DNA of 12,853 bases from DASWVC01 sp036401335 (GTDB lineage Bacteria > Verrucomicrobiota > Verrucomicrobiia > Chthoniobacterales > JAFAMB01). The position numbers were made by a program, and so were the translations under genes. Below the pieces are notes generated by a model. That model worked only from the letters and a program-made list of their open reading frames with translations. It did not search any database and was not told the DNA's origin. Positions 1-7,157 of this stretch are shown in pieces; positions within the stretch are counted from its first letter, which is position 1; each line of letters starts with the position of its first letter. The DNA lies in the NCBI GenBank assembly GCA_036401335.1, contig DASWVC010000238.1, positions 1-12,853 on the forward strand, read 5' to 3'.

Positions 1-1215
1 GATCATAATTGTCATCACTCCCTGCTGGCCGAGGTAAGACAACAGTTCATGCAGCTGCAACCCGAGAAACCTGCCCCCTTCGATGGACTCATTGTAACCG
101 GTCAGGCTGTCGATCACCAAAAGGCGAGTCCCCTGATTTACCACTGCCTCCTTTACCAACTGTGCGAACGCCCCGGGAGAAAGGCCCGCCGGGTTTACCT
201 GGTGAACCGCCACCCGCCCATTCCTGATGAATGGGTCGAGGTCCAATCCAAACGCCTTGGCCTTGGCCAGGTAAAGGGCCCGGTTCTCGTCGAACACAAA
301 CAACGAGACGTGCTCGCCCCGACAGGCAGCCGCGTGGGCGTAGTTGATGGCCAGGCTCGATTTTCCCGCTCCAGCCGGACCCATGATCAGGGTGCTCGTG
401 CCCCGGTCAAGGCCGCCTCCCAGCAGAGAATCAATGCCCGAAATGCCGCATGACGTGCTTTCCTGCACGAAATCCAGGCCATTGTCCGTAGATGCTTCAA
501 CCCGGGGAAACACCTGAATGCCTCCGGTTTCGATCACGTAATCGTGGTGCCCCCCCATAAAACGGCTGCCCCGTAGCTTCCGGACCGCAAGCTGCAGCCG
601 ATCCGGCCCGTAATTTGCCTCCGTCCGCCGGAGTGAAATCACTCCGTGGCACACGCTTTCCAATTGGCGATCCTCAAGGTCATCTACACCGGTCAGGCCG
701 TCCAGACAAAGGGTGGTAGAGTTCCTGGTGGACAAAAACTGCTTCAATCCGAGGACTTGGTGCCGGTAGCGCAACGCGCTTTGGGAAAGCAATCGCAACT
801 CGGAAAGCGAATCGATGACGATGCGCGCCGGCTCAACCCGGCTCACCTCCTCGAAGATGATTCTGGACACGTCCTTCAGTTCCACTTCCGCAGGATAGAA
901 CAAGGTGCTAGCCGCCTCCTCGCTGAGGTGTTCCGCAAAACTGGCCAACTCCAGAATGTGCAGGTTGCCAAGCGACCAGCCGTGCGACTGAACCACTTCC
1001 AGGAGTTCATCCCGGCTTTCGGAAAGCGTGATGTACAGGCCGGACTTACCCAGTCGATCACCTTCCAGCAGAAATTGGAGCGCCAAGGTGGTTTTGCCGA
1101 CGCCCGGCTCACCCTGGATCAGGTAAAGCCGGCGCAGCGGCAGGCCACCCTGGAGGATCTGGTCAAGCCCGGGAACACCCGTCGGACACCGCACAGCTTC
1201 TAGGTCGTGGTTCAT
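1..1215 (-). CDS. KaiC-like two-domain RecA-family ATPase (C-terminus beyond the window)
   Basis: The reverse strand from the ATG at 1215 is open to the window edge, giving 405 residues without a stop. Two KaiC/RAD55-type RecA domains are visible. Domain 1 begins with TGVPGLDQILQGG (12-24) and has Walker A GEPGVGKT (35-42), a TLSE strand ending at Glu66, and Walker B RIVIDSLSE (131-139). A KaiC-type linker follows, with KLRGS near 213-217 and GIQVFPR at 232-238. Domain 2 begins with CGISGIDSLLGGG, with Walker A GPAGAGKS (279-286), Glu310 in FDEN, and Walker B LLVIDSL (365-371). Cyanobacterial KaiC is a clock ATPase/autokinase. Most KaiC homologues outside cyanobacteria are of unknown role, often signalling. 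The region that would hold autophosphorylation sites is off the window. The position where the usual catalytic Glu pair sits reads Ser-Glu in domain 1. No clear ribosome-binding site; the start was chosen by alignment of the N-terminus to the family. Confidence 0.93.
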   Translation of the reverse strand, partial: MNHDLEAVRCPTGVPGLDQILQGGLPLRRLYLIQGEPGVGKTTLALQFLLEGDRLGKSGLYITLSESRDELLEVVQSHGWSLGNLHILELASFAEHLSEEAASTLFYPAEVELKDVSRIIFEEVSRVEPARIVIDSLSELRLLSQSALRYRHQVLGLKQFLSTRNSTTLCLDGLTGVDDLEDRQLESVCHGVISLRRTEANYGPDRLQLAVRKLRGSRFMGGHHDYVIETGGIQVFPRVEASTDNGLDFVQESTSCGISGIDSLLGGGLDRGTSTLIMGPAGAGKSSLAINYAHAAACRGEHVSLFVFDENRALYLAKAKAFGLDLDPFIRNGRVAVHQVNPAGLSPGAFAQLVKEAVVNQGTRLLVIDSLTGYNESIEGGRFLGLQLHELLSYLGQQGVMTIMI

Positions 1216-1536
1216 GAAAAGAGTGCGCCAAACCGTCCACCAATCCCCCGGGCGGGCGTTCCAAACGCACCTTTGCATTGGTTGTAAGGCATTCTTGTCT
1301 CCAAGTTCGCGTCCGCGCAGGAACCGGGATGGAATAACCTTCAAGGTAGCAGGATCACGCCTGTCCGCCCTACGCCGACTCCGGGCACCAGGCAATGGAT
1401 CACCGCCAGGCCGCCGATCCCGGAATTCAGCCGCTGCCTACTCCCAGGGCAACCTTCCAAATCGTACAACTGGTATATATTATATAGTTGATACAATTCC
1501 TTCCCCACCCGTGTCAGTGCCCCTATACTCTGCGCC
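1216..1536. other. Divergent intergenic gap between the KaiC-like and AIM24 genes
   Basis: This 321-bp stretch separates two divergent genes, so it should carry both promoters. The only clear structure is the AT-rich 9-bp repeat array near 1459-1497. A TATACT hexamer at 1524-1529 is only 8 bp from the AIM24 start and has no good -35 partner, so I do not call it a promoter. A rightward open frame of about 108 codons from 1214 lacks any family resemblance and overlaps the AIM24 start; I regard it as chance. Confidence 0.6.
1459..1497. repeat. AT-rich array of degenerate 9-bp repeats upstream of the AIM24 gene
   Basis: Four contiguous 9-bp units, AAATCGTAC, AACTGGTAT, ATATTATAT and AGTTGATAC, are followed by a partial AATT. 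They fit the consensus AATTGNTAC that also describes the blocks at 9454-9628. The array ends about 40 bp before the AIM24 ATG and stands out from the GC-rich surroundings. It could be an operator-like cluster or an AT-rich promoter element for either divergent gene. Function is not shown by the sequence. Confidence 0.7.
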
Positions 1537-2298
1537 ATGAACCATCGGATTATCGGCACAACGTTGCCGGTCCTGGAATTTCAGCTGGCACCCGGTGAAA
1601 GCGTGATGGCCGTGTCCGGTGAGCTCTCCTGGATGAGTCAATCCATTGTCCTCCAGACCGGCACTCAGATGGCCGGCAGCGGCGGCTTGTTCGGGGTATT
1701 CCGGCGGGTGGCCGGAGGCGGCTCACTGTTCATGACGCAGTACACGGCCCAGGGTGCTCCGGGATTGCTCGCCTTTGCCACCCGCGTGCCCGGCCACATT
1801 TTGCCGGTCGCGATTACACCGGGGCAAACCTACCTGATTCACCGGCACGGTTTTCTTTGTGGCACACCGGGCATTGAGCTGGCGGTCGGTTTTCAACAAT
1901 CCCTCGGGGCCGGCATTTTTGGCGGCGATGGCTTTCTCCTTCAACGGATGGCTGGCGCCGGCGAGGCCTGGATCGAGCTGGATGGGGAAGTGGTAAACTA
2001 CACCCTGGCCGCGGGTGAAACCCTGCGTGTGCACCCGGGCCACGTGGGGATGTTTGATGCGTCGGTCAACTTCGGGATCACCCGCATCCCGGGCATCCGC
2101 AACCTCCTCTTCGGAGGCGACGGGATCTTCCTGGCCTCGCTGACAGGTCCTGGCCGCGTCTGGCTGCAATCTTTGCCCCTTGCCAACCTGGCGCATGCCT
2201 TGAGCCCGTACCTGCCGAAGATCACCGAGCGGGTGGAGGAAGCCGGTGCCGCCGGAGCCATTGGTGCGGTGTTACGGGGATTGTTCGGTCCAAAATAA
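1537..2298 (+). CDS. AIM24 / TIGR00266-family protein
   Basis: The 253-residue product has the all-beta, glycine-rich layout of the AIM24 (formerly DUF124, TIGR00266) family and about its usual length. Family-like landmarks are ELSWMSQSIVLQTG near residues 29-42, the repeated motifs FGGDGFLLQRMAGAGEAWIE (about 128-147) and FGGDGIFLASLTGPGRVWLQ (about 192-211), and a closing segment LPLANLAHALSPYLP. The C-terminus is Ala/Gly-rich and may pack as a short amphipathic or membrane-leaning tail. There is no signal peptide. The yeast namesake is a mitochondrial protein; the bacterial members have no established biochemical function, so none is assigned here. The ATG at 1537 is the first start in the frame and fits the usual family N-terminus, but no Shine-Dalgarno sequence precedes it. 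The gene is monocistronic: divergent from the KaiC-like gene and convergent with the GH2 gene. Confidence 0.9.
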   Translation: MNHRIIGTTLPVLEFQLAPGESVMAVSGELSWMSQSIVLQTGTQMAGSGGLFGVFRRVAGGGSLFMTQYTAQGAPGLLAFATRVPGHILPVAITPGQTYLIHRHGFLCGTPGIELAVGFQQSLGAGIFGGDGFLLQRMAGAGEAWIELDGEVVNYTLAAGETLRVHPGHVGMFDASVNFGITRIPGIRNLLFGGDGIFLASLTGPGRVWLQSLPLANLAHALSPYLPKITERVEEAGAAGAIGAVLRGLFGPK

Positions 2299-2462
2299 CG
2301 GGCCGATCAGAAGGTGTGGGGGTATCGGGGTGGAAAAACGCAGGGCCCGGGTCGCGCCTTCTCTGGCAGGATCGCGTGTCCCCTCAGCGTTAAGTTAAGC
2401 CGGATTGAAATCTCCTGGAGTTGTGTGCCTCAAGTTCTGCAATAACGGGCTGGCTTGCAGTT

Positions 2463-2481
2463 GGCTCTTAGAGCCCTTTTT
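2463..2481 (+). terminator. Probable intrinsic terminator after the AIM24 gene
   Basis: GGCTC (2463-2467), a TTA loop and GAGCC (2471-2475) form a short hairpin followed by CTTTTT. The T-run lies on the plus strand, so it would terminate rightward transcription from the AIM24 gene, whose stop is about 165 bp upstream. It also sits between two convergent genes. The stem is only 5-6 bp. Confidence 0.55.
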
Positions 2482-2506
2482 CCACCCCGTTAGCTTCTTC
2501 CCTCCC

Positions 2507-4345
2507 TCAATCAGCCTTGCCGATCGTCCCTTCCCGGTACGCTTTTTGCAGAAGGTAAAAAGCTTCTTTCTTTTCACCTTGGTCGGAGATTAGCCCCTTG
2601 CGATTGAAATAGTCCTGGAGGCCGGGCATCGGCCGGCGCGGCGAACGAAAATCCATCAGGACCCACGGCGTCATGCCCCGCAACTGGCGAATGCCGTTAA
2701 GCATGACCAATTGATGACGGTAAAGGTTGGTTTGATACTCTTCCGACCAGCGTGCATCGGGCCCGCCATGGATGCCGTACTTGGCTTCCCCGCCGAATTC
2801 ACTGACAATCAGCGGCTTGTCGTAAGCGATCTTCCAGACGGTGTGATCGGCCTCCTCCGGTTTGTGCTCATACCAGCCGATGTACTCATTGAACCCGATC
2901 ACGTCGAGCGCTTCCCCGAGTGGATCGTCAATGATCTTCGTCATGCCTTCCGTGCGCACCAACAAGGCGGCCGTCACCAGGCGTGACGGATCTTGCTCCC
3001 GGGCGCTGGCGGCGAGCGTCTTCAAGAACTGAACACGGGCGGGCGTGACCGGCGTTTCGTTCGCCACCGACCACAGCACGACCGACGCTTTGTCGCGGTC
3101 GCGCCGGATCATGGCGTGCAACTGTTCTTCGGCCTTGGCCAGCACCGCGGGATTGTCGAACTCGACGGCCCAATAGACCGGAATTTCCGACCAGACCAGA
3201 ATGCCCATGCGATCGGCCAGCCGGGTCATGCGCTCGTCGTGGGGGTAGTGCGCGAGCCGGACGTAATTGCCTCCGAGTTCGTGCACCCAGCCAAGCAAGG
3301 TGGCCATGTCCTCGTCGTTGTTTGCACGCCCGGTGCGGTACGGCGCCTCTGCATGAACGCAGATTCCCCGCAGAAAAACCGGCGAGCCATTCAGGAGAAT
3401 CTGGGTGCCGCGCACTTCAATGGTTCTGAAACCCATTTCGTCTTCGAGTTCATCCTGGCCTGCCTGAAGGTGCAGCCGGTAGAGTCGTGGATGTTCTGGC
3501 GACCATGCCTCCAAATTGCCAGCCTCAAACTGGAACGTTGCACGCCCATCGGCTTCCACCTTGGCCGTTTCACTCACCTTCAACTCCGGGATGTTGACGG
3601 TGGCCTCAGCGTCAGCCGCGGCTCCTTCGACGTGCACCCAGCCCTCAATGGTGGTCTGGCTGCCGCGCTTCAGGTACAGGTGAAAATCGTCGATGAATGC
3701 CTCCGGCACTTCGATCAAGGAAACGTCGCGGGTTAGCCCGCCATAATTCCACCAATCCGTTTGCAGCGTCGGGATGCCATCTGCCAGCCGGGTGTTGTCG
3801 ACGGCCATCACCACGAAATTTGCGCCTTCCTTGAGCACACCCGTCACCTCGCAATCGAACGGGGTAAACCCGCCTTCGTGTTCGCAGACTTTCTGGCCGT
3901 TTACCCATACATACGACCGGTAGTTCGCCGCCCCCACGTGAAAGAACACCCGCGTCCCCGGTTTGCGTTGGTACGAAAAATCTTTTTCGTACCACATCGG
4001 TCCTTCGTAGAAGAACAGCGATTCACGCTGGGTGTTCCAATCCCGCGGCACCTGCAGGGCCGGCGATTTCTGAAAGTCGTACTCGACCGGTTCACCGCCC
4101 GGTTCTTGTTTTCCGTTTTGGAAATAGCCGTCCTTGCGCAGCTTGCCGTGGAAGGTGTAAAGACCGGTCCCGTACGGGTCGGCGATCGTGTGCCAATCGC
4201 CGTTAAGGCTCATCGTTTGGCGGCGGTCGGCACACACCAGAAGCGTGGGAGGAGCAACCGAAGGCGTGGGACTGACCTCCTGGCCTTGAACGAAGGACGC
4301 TGCCAAGCAGGCCGTGGTAGTAATGAGGGGAGCATGAATACGCAT
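2507..4345 (-). CDS. Secreted glycoside hydrolase family 2 enzyme, beta-glucuronidase-like
   Basis: From the ATG at 4345 the product has 612 residues. The same frame is open 39 codons further upstream, but this ATG begins a signal peptide: Arg-2, a hydrophobic stretch (5-18) and a likely cleavage site near VQG (19-21). The sugar-binding jelly-roll (about 45-215) includes DWNTQRESLFFYEGPMWYEK. An immunoglobulin-like domain (about 216-310) and a TIM barrel (about 311-605) follow. The barrel has NGSPVFLRGICVH, NYVRLAHYPHDERM and GILVWSEIPV. Glu430 in WSVANE is the expected acid/base and Glu516 in IVSEFGG the expected nucleophile. Near the end, Asn581-Arg-Lys583 matches the N-x-K motif that binds the uronate carboxylate in beta-glucuronidases. 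The likely activity is hydrolysis of beta-glucuronides or related plant or microbial glycans outside the cytoplasm. A beta-galactosidase-type GH2 is the main alternative. It is divergent from nudC. Confidence 0.92.
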   Translation of the reverse strand: MRIHAPLITTTACLAASFVQGQEVSPTPSVAPPTLLVCADRRQTMSLNGDWHTIADPYGTGLYTFHGKLRKDGYFQNGKQEPGGEPVEYDFQKSPALQVPRDWNTQRESLFFYEGPMWYEKDFSYQRKPGTRVFFHVGAANYRSYVWVNGQKVCEHEGGFTPFDCEVTGVLKEGANFVVMAVDNTRLADGIPTLQTDWWNYGGLTRDVSLIEVPEAFIDDFHLYLKRGSQTTIEGWVHVEGAAADAEATVNIPELKVSETAKVEADGRATFQFEAGNLEAWSPEHPRLYRLHLQAGQDELEDEMGFRTIEVRGTQILLNGSPVFLRGICVHAEAPYRTGRANNDEDMATLLGWVHELGGNYVRLAHYPHDERMTRLADRMGILVWSEIPVYWAVEFDNPAVLAKAEEQLHAMIRRDRDKASVVLWSVANETPVTPARVQFLKTLAASAREQDPSRLVTAALLVRTEGMTKIIDDPLGEALDVIGFNEYIGWYEHKPEEADHTVWKIAYDKPLIVSEFGGEAKYGIHGGPDARWSEEYQTNLYRHQLVMLNGIRQLRGMTPWVLMDFRSPRRPMPGLQDYFNRKGLISDQGEKKEAFYLLQKAYREGTIGKAD

Positions 4346-4434
4346 GCGCCAAACGTAAAATAGGGTACTCCCTTTAGCGAGGTTCGACCGTGGTACCGGC
4401 CGTGATCCAGAGCAGTTGCGGGTTCCGTGCGCAC

Positions 4435-5367
4435 ATGAGATGGGAATGGATGGATTGGGCACAAACGCTGGACACCCTCCTCAGCAATTTTGACCGGGCA
4501 GCGCACCGCCGCACGGAACTTGAGTGGGTTGAAGCGGCTTGGCGTGACGGCGGCTGGCTGGTTCCGACCTGGAAAGGGCAGATTCTTTTTTCCCAAACCG
4601 GTGACCAATCGCCTTTGACGGTGCGTTCAACGGTCACGAATCTCCCGATTGATGGAGCCATTTTTTTAGGGGTGAGCTCCTCCGCCAAGGCATTTTTCGC
4701 CAGGGATTTGTACCCCACCCTGGGCAGCCCGGAGGAAGCTTTGGCCTCGTTGAGGCTCAGCGGACAAGCACGGTTCGCGCCCCTTCGTGCGTCGACCGGG
4801 TCTTTAACCGGAGCGGAACGCGGACTCTTGTTTTATGTGCAAGCCTTCCTGAACTGGCACTATGAACAGCGATTTTGTCCTCGGTGCGGGTACCCCACGA
4901 AGCCGGAGGAATCGGGCCATGTGATGGGCTGCACGAACCCGGTGTGCAAAACCAAAGTTTTCCCTCGCAGCGACCCGGCCACCATCATGCTGGTGCACCG
5001 GGAAGACCATTGTTTGCTGGGCCGCCAACCCAGCTGGCCCGCGGGTGTCTTCTCAACGTTGGCAGGTTTTGTGGAAGCGGGCGAAACCGTGGAAGCGGCC
5101 GTGGCTCGGGAAGTGAAAGAGGAAAGCGGAATCGACGTGACCAACCTGCGCTATTTTGGATCGCAACCCTGGCCGTTCCCCCAATCCCTGATGCTCGGCT
5201 ACCACGCTGAAGCCGTTAACCACGACATTGTCTGCGGATCCGAACTGGCCGAGGTGCGTTGGTTCAGCCGGGAGGAAACGACGGAGCTTTTGGAACGGCT
5301 GAGTTCCAGATTCCCCCACCTCGACACCATCGCGCGCCGGCTTATTCGCCATTGGCTGAAGCAATGA
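4435..5367 (+). CDS. nudC: NAD(H) diphosphatase / NAD-RNA decapping enzyme NudC
   Basis: The 310-residue product has full NudC architecture. A variable N-terminal domain (about 1-130) is followed by a zinc ribbon with Cys148, Cys151, Cys166 and Cys171 (C-x2-C ... C-x4-C). The Nudix box is at 211-233, with Gly211, Glu217, Arg225-Glu226, Glu229-Glu230 and Gly232. The NADH-pyrophosphatase signature SQPWPFPQS (243-251) lies behind it and separates this family from other Nudix hydrolases. The enzyme splits NAD(H) into NMN(H) and AMP. E. coli NudC also removes NAD caps from RNA, and this member may do the same. I chose the ATG at 4435. A GTG at 4390 and an ATG at 4450 are in frame and cannot be excluded, as no site has a convincing Shine-Dalgarno. 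The gene stands alone: divergent from the GH2 gene and convergent with the PNPOx-like gene. Its stop codon lies inside a 10-bp tandem repeat. Confidence 0.95.
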   Translation: MRWEWMDWAQTLDTLLSNFDRAAHRRTELEWVEAAWRDGGWLVPTWKGQILFSQTGDQSPLTVRSTVTNLPIDGAIFLGVSSSAKAFFARDLYPTLGSPEEALASLRLSGQARFAPLRASTGSLTGAERGLLFYVQAFLNWHYEQRFCPRCGYPTKPEESGHVMGCTNPVCKTKVFPRSDPATIMLVHREDHCLLGRQPSWPAGVFSTLAGFVEAGETVEAAVAREVKEESGIDVTNLRYFGSQPWPFPQSLMLGYHAEAVNHDIVCGSELAEVRWFSREETTELLERLSSRFPHLDTIARRLIRHWLKQ

Positions 5368-5409
5368 ACAGCAATGAACATCAGCGAACGCCAATGAACA
5401 GCAATGCAG
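5360..5409. repeat. Five-unit 10-bp tandem repeat at the nudC 3' end
   Basis: Five exact-length 10-bp units are present: AGCAATGAAC twice, then ATCAGCGAAC, GCCAATGAAC and AGCAATGCAG. The first unit contains the nudC stop codon TGA at 5365-5367, so the array begins in the last codons of the gene and extends into the convergent gap. The consensus is AGCAATGAAC (reverse GTTCATTGCT). It differs in period and sequence from the 9-bp arrays elsewhere in the window. Confidence 0.85.
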
Positions 5410-5412
5410 GTT

Positions 5413-5429
5413 GAGGCCCTTTTGGCCTC
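5413..5429 (+). terminator. Hairpin between convergent nudC and PNPOx-like genes
   Basis: GAGGCC (5413-5418), loop CTTTT and GGCCTC (5424-5429) make a perfect 6-bp stem just after the 10-bp repeat array and before the opposing gene's stop. Only a short TT follows on the plus strand and no T-run on the minus strand, so it is a weak terminator candidate, better placed for nudC. Confidence 0.4.
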
Positions 5430-5452
5430 TTCCCACCCCGACATCTTCTTCT

Positions 5453-6022
5453 TCACGGCGCAAGCCAGTGCGCTTCCGGAGGGTGGAAGGCGTAAAGCGC
5501 CCGCAGGTGGCCTTCCCGCCGCAATTGCAAAACTTCGAGTTGCGTTACCCGTGTTTCCACGATGCAGAAATTAGGGAACGCTTCACTTTCTGTTGCGTCC
5601 GGATGATCGGACGCGCGCGCGTCCGGGATCACCGTCCCCGGCGGCAACTGCCCGGCATAATCAAAGAGGCCCTTCCTGGCTCGCTCAAAACCCTGCCGTC
5701 GACCCCCCTCGTCGACGATCACCACCCCCATCCCGTCGAGGCGAACCTGGAGGCGCTGCTCCGCATCGTAAAATAACCAGCTCACGGCCGGATGCTGTGC
5801 CAGGTGGCTGAGTTTGGGACTGCGTGCATCCGTGAAAAATCGCGCGGCGGGGCCGGTTTCATCAAACGCCCGCAGCACCACCGTGCGCAATACCGGCCGG
5901 CCCGCTGAATCCACCGTTGCAAACGCCGGCCAGTGAAACGGGTGTTTTGAATCCTGCGCGGCGCGCGCGAGTTCATCGCACGCACGCCGCCTCAGCCCTT
6001 CTAAAGTCGTCGGTTCCGCCAT
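5453..6022 (-). CDS. Pyridoxamine 5'-phosphate oxidase-like FMN-binding protein
   Basis: The 189-residue product has the split-barrel PNPOx fold signature. FATVDSAGRPVLRTVVLRAFD (about 34-54) contains the RTVVLR strand that contacts FMN phosphate in the family. FFTDARSPKLSHLAQHPAVSWLFYDAEQRLQVRL (about 63-96) follows. The length is shorter than the roughly 215 residues of classical PdxH. The C-terminus also differs: the RLHDR and RLAP-type ends of PdxH appear here as GHLRALY and WLAP. A PLP-synthesising role is therefore doubtful; it fits better with the broader PNPOx-like flavoproteins such as the Alr4036-type group. I chose the ATG at 6022, which gives a family-like N-terminus. An ATG at 6046 would overlap the amidase gene by 11 bp. 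Either start makes it the downstream partner of the acetamidase gene in one transcript. Confidence 0.82.
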   Translation of the reverse strand: MAEPTTLEGLRRRACDELARAAQDSKHPFHWPAFATVDSAGRPVLRTVVLRAFDETGPAARFFTDARSPKLSHLAQHPAVSWLFYDAEQRLQVRLDGMGVVIVDEGGRRQGFERARKGLFDYAGQLPPGTVIPDARASDHPDATESEAFPNFCIVETRVTQLEVLQLRREGHLRALYAFHPPEAHWLAP

Positions 6023-6035
6023 AACCTCAGGTCTA

Positions 6036-7016
6036 CTACTCCGCATTTCGCGCCAACGGCCCGATCGCTTCCAATATTTCTACGGCTGACTCCACCTCAG
6101 GCAGAATTCCGCAAGGCAAGGCGGCCGTAACCGTTACGAGGGGAACATTGACCACTTGGCTGAGGCGAAGGTGCATTGCCACGCTGCAGAGTACATACGC
6201 CTTCTCCAGGGGCAGGCGCCAGGCGTGGGCCACAAACTCCACCATTCGTTCCGTGGCCCGGCGGGCGGCCAAAAGTGCACCCTCGGACGATTCTACAAAA
6301 ATCCAATCCGGCCCCGCTTCCGCTCGTAACCGCGGCGAGCGAAGGAAGGGGGCGTCCAGTCGTTGATGCCGATGGACGTGAAACCGGAGCACGACCCGCC
6401 CCGCGCATTCAATGGCATTGATGCAAACTTCACCGTCGCCTTGCGCCGCATGCATGTCGCCGGTGGAAAAAAGCGCTCCGGGGTTGAGCACCGGCAGAAA
6501 AAGCCGGGCCCCGCCCGTCAGTTGGCGCACATCGATGTTGCCGCCGAACTCACCCGGCGGACGGGTTCGAAATTCTCCCTCCATGCCTGGAGCGACCCCC
6601 ATGACGCCGCAAAATGGTTGGACCGGCACCACGGCGGGGTGCAGCGACCGGGTGCTGATGCCGTCGGGAAACTCCCAAATAAAGAGGAATTTCTCTGCAA
6701 AACGGTGCGGCAAAAACCCCAGGCCCGGGACGATCCCGGTCCATCCCCACCCCACGGTCCCAATTTCCCGGACCTCAACTTCGAGTACATCGCCGGGTCC
6801 GGCACCCTCCACGTAAACCGGCCCGGTCAGCGCATGGATACGGTCGCGGTCCATGAGCGAAAAATCATCGAGGGAATAGCCGGGCTGAACCTGACCGCCG
6901 CTGGAATCCAGGCATTCGAATTCCACGGTGTCCCCTGATTGAATGGCAAGCACCGGTGGAAGGTCACGGTTCCACCTGGAGTGAAATCGTTCCGCTGAAA
7001 GGGTGTGATTGGCCAT
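6036..7016 (-). CDS. Acetamidase/formamidase family amidohydrolase
   Basis: The 326-residue product carries the FmdA/AmdA family hallmarks: QSGDTVEFEC (26-35), GPVYVEGAGPGDVLEVEV (65-82), PFCGVMGVAP (134-143), GGNIDVRQLTGG (158-169) and the most diagnostic segment GDMHAAQGDGE (186-196). Members hydrolyse short-chain amides such as formamide or acetamide to ammonia and the carboxylate, in the cytoplasm. Substrate cannot be told from sequence. No signal peptide or transmembrane segment is seen. The ATG at 7016 starts directly before a family-like N-terminus. A TTG at 7049 is in frame but less likely. The PNPOx-like gene starts 13 bp after the stop, or overlaps it by 11 bp, suggesting co-transcription. 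A 141-bp gap with a hairpin separates it from the FUSC gene upstream. No amide or urea transporter is adjacent. Confidence 0.92.
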   Translation of the reverse strand: MANHTLSAERFHSRWNRDLPPVLAIQSGDTVEFECLDSSGGQVQPGYSLDDFSLMDRDRIHALTGPVYVEGAGPGDVLEVEVREIGTVGWGWTGIVPGLGFLPHRFAEKFLFIWEFPDGISTRSLHPAVVPVQPFCGVMGVAPGMEGEFRTRPPGEFGGNIDVRQLTGGARLFLPVLNPGALFSTGDMHAAQGDGEVCINAIECAGRVVLRFHVHRHQRLDAPFLRSPRLRAEAGPDWIFVESSEGALLAARRATERMVEFVAHAWRLPLEKAYVLCSVAMHLRLSQVVNVPLVTVTAALPCGILPEVESAVEILEAIGPLARNAE

Positions 7017-7088
7017 AAGCTGAGCTCGACCAGGGCGGACATTAACCAACCATACCGTTTGCCAGAAGTTTTTTCCGGAAAAGGTGAG

Positions 7089-7117
7089 GCGGTTTTGGGG
7101 TGCCGGGCCCCAACCGC
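7089..7117 (-). terminator. Hairpin after the FUSC gene, possible terminator
   Basis: On the plus strand GCGG (7089-7092), a TT bulge and TTGGGG (7095-7100) pair with CCCCAA (7108-7113) and CCGC (7114-7117) around a 7-nt loop. Read leftward it follows the FUSC stop by about 40 bp. A CTTTTCC stretch lies several bases further on. The T-run is not directly adjacent, so this is a weak terminator or a processing/attenuating hairpin ahead of the acetamidase gene. Confidence 0.4.
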
Positions 7118-7157
7118 CGCAGGACCAACGTCACTGCCGCGCAGCCGTCCATGCCTT

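Noticed and set aside
1380..1424. TCCGGG/CCCGGA inverted repeat
   Set aside because: Six-base arms separated by a 33-nt loop are expected by chance in GC-rich DNA.
1524..1529. TATACT as a -10 box for the AIM24 gene
   Set aside because: It lies only 8 bp before the ATG and no reasonable -35 hexamer occurs 16-18 bp upstream.
1214..1540. Rightward 108-codon open frame beginning with ATG between the KaiC-like and AIM24 genes
   Set aside because: Low-complexity Arg/Pro/Ser-rich translation with no family resemblance. It runs through the 9-bp array and overlaps both flanking starts.
5360..5409. CRISPR-like array
   Set aside because: Repeat units are 10 bp and contiguous, with no spacers.
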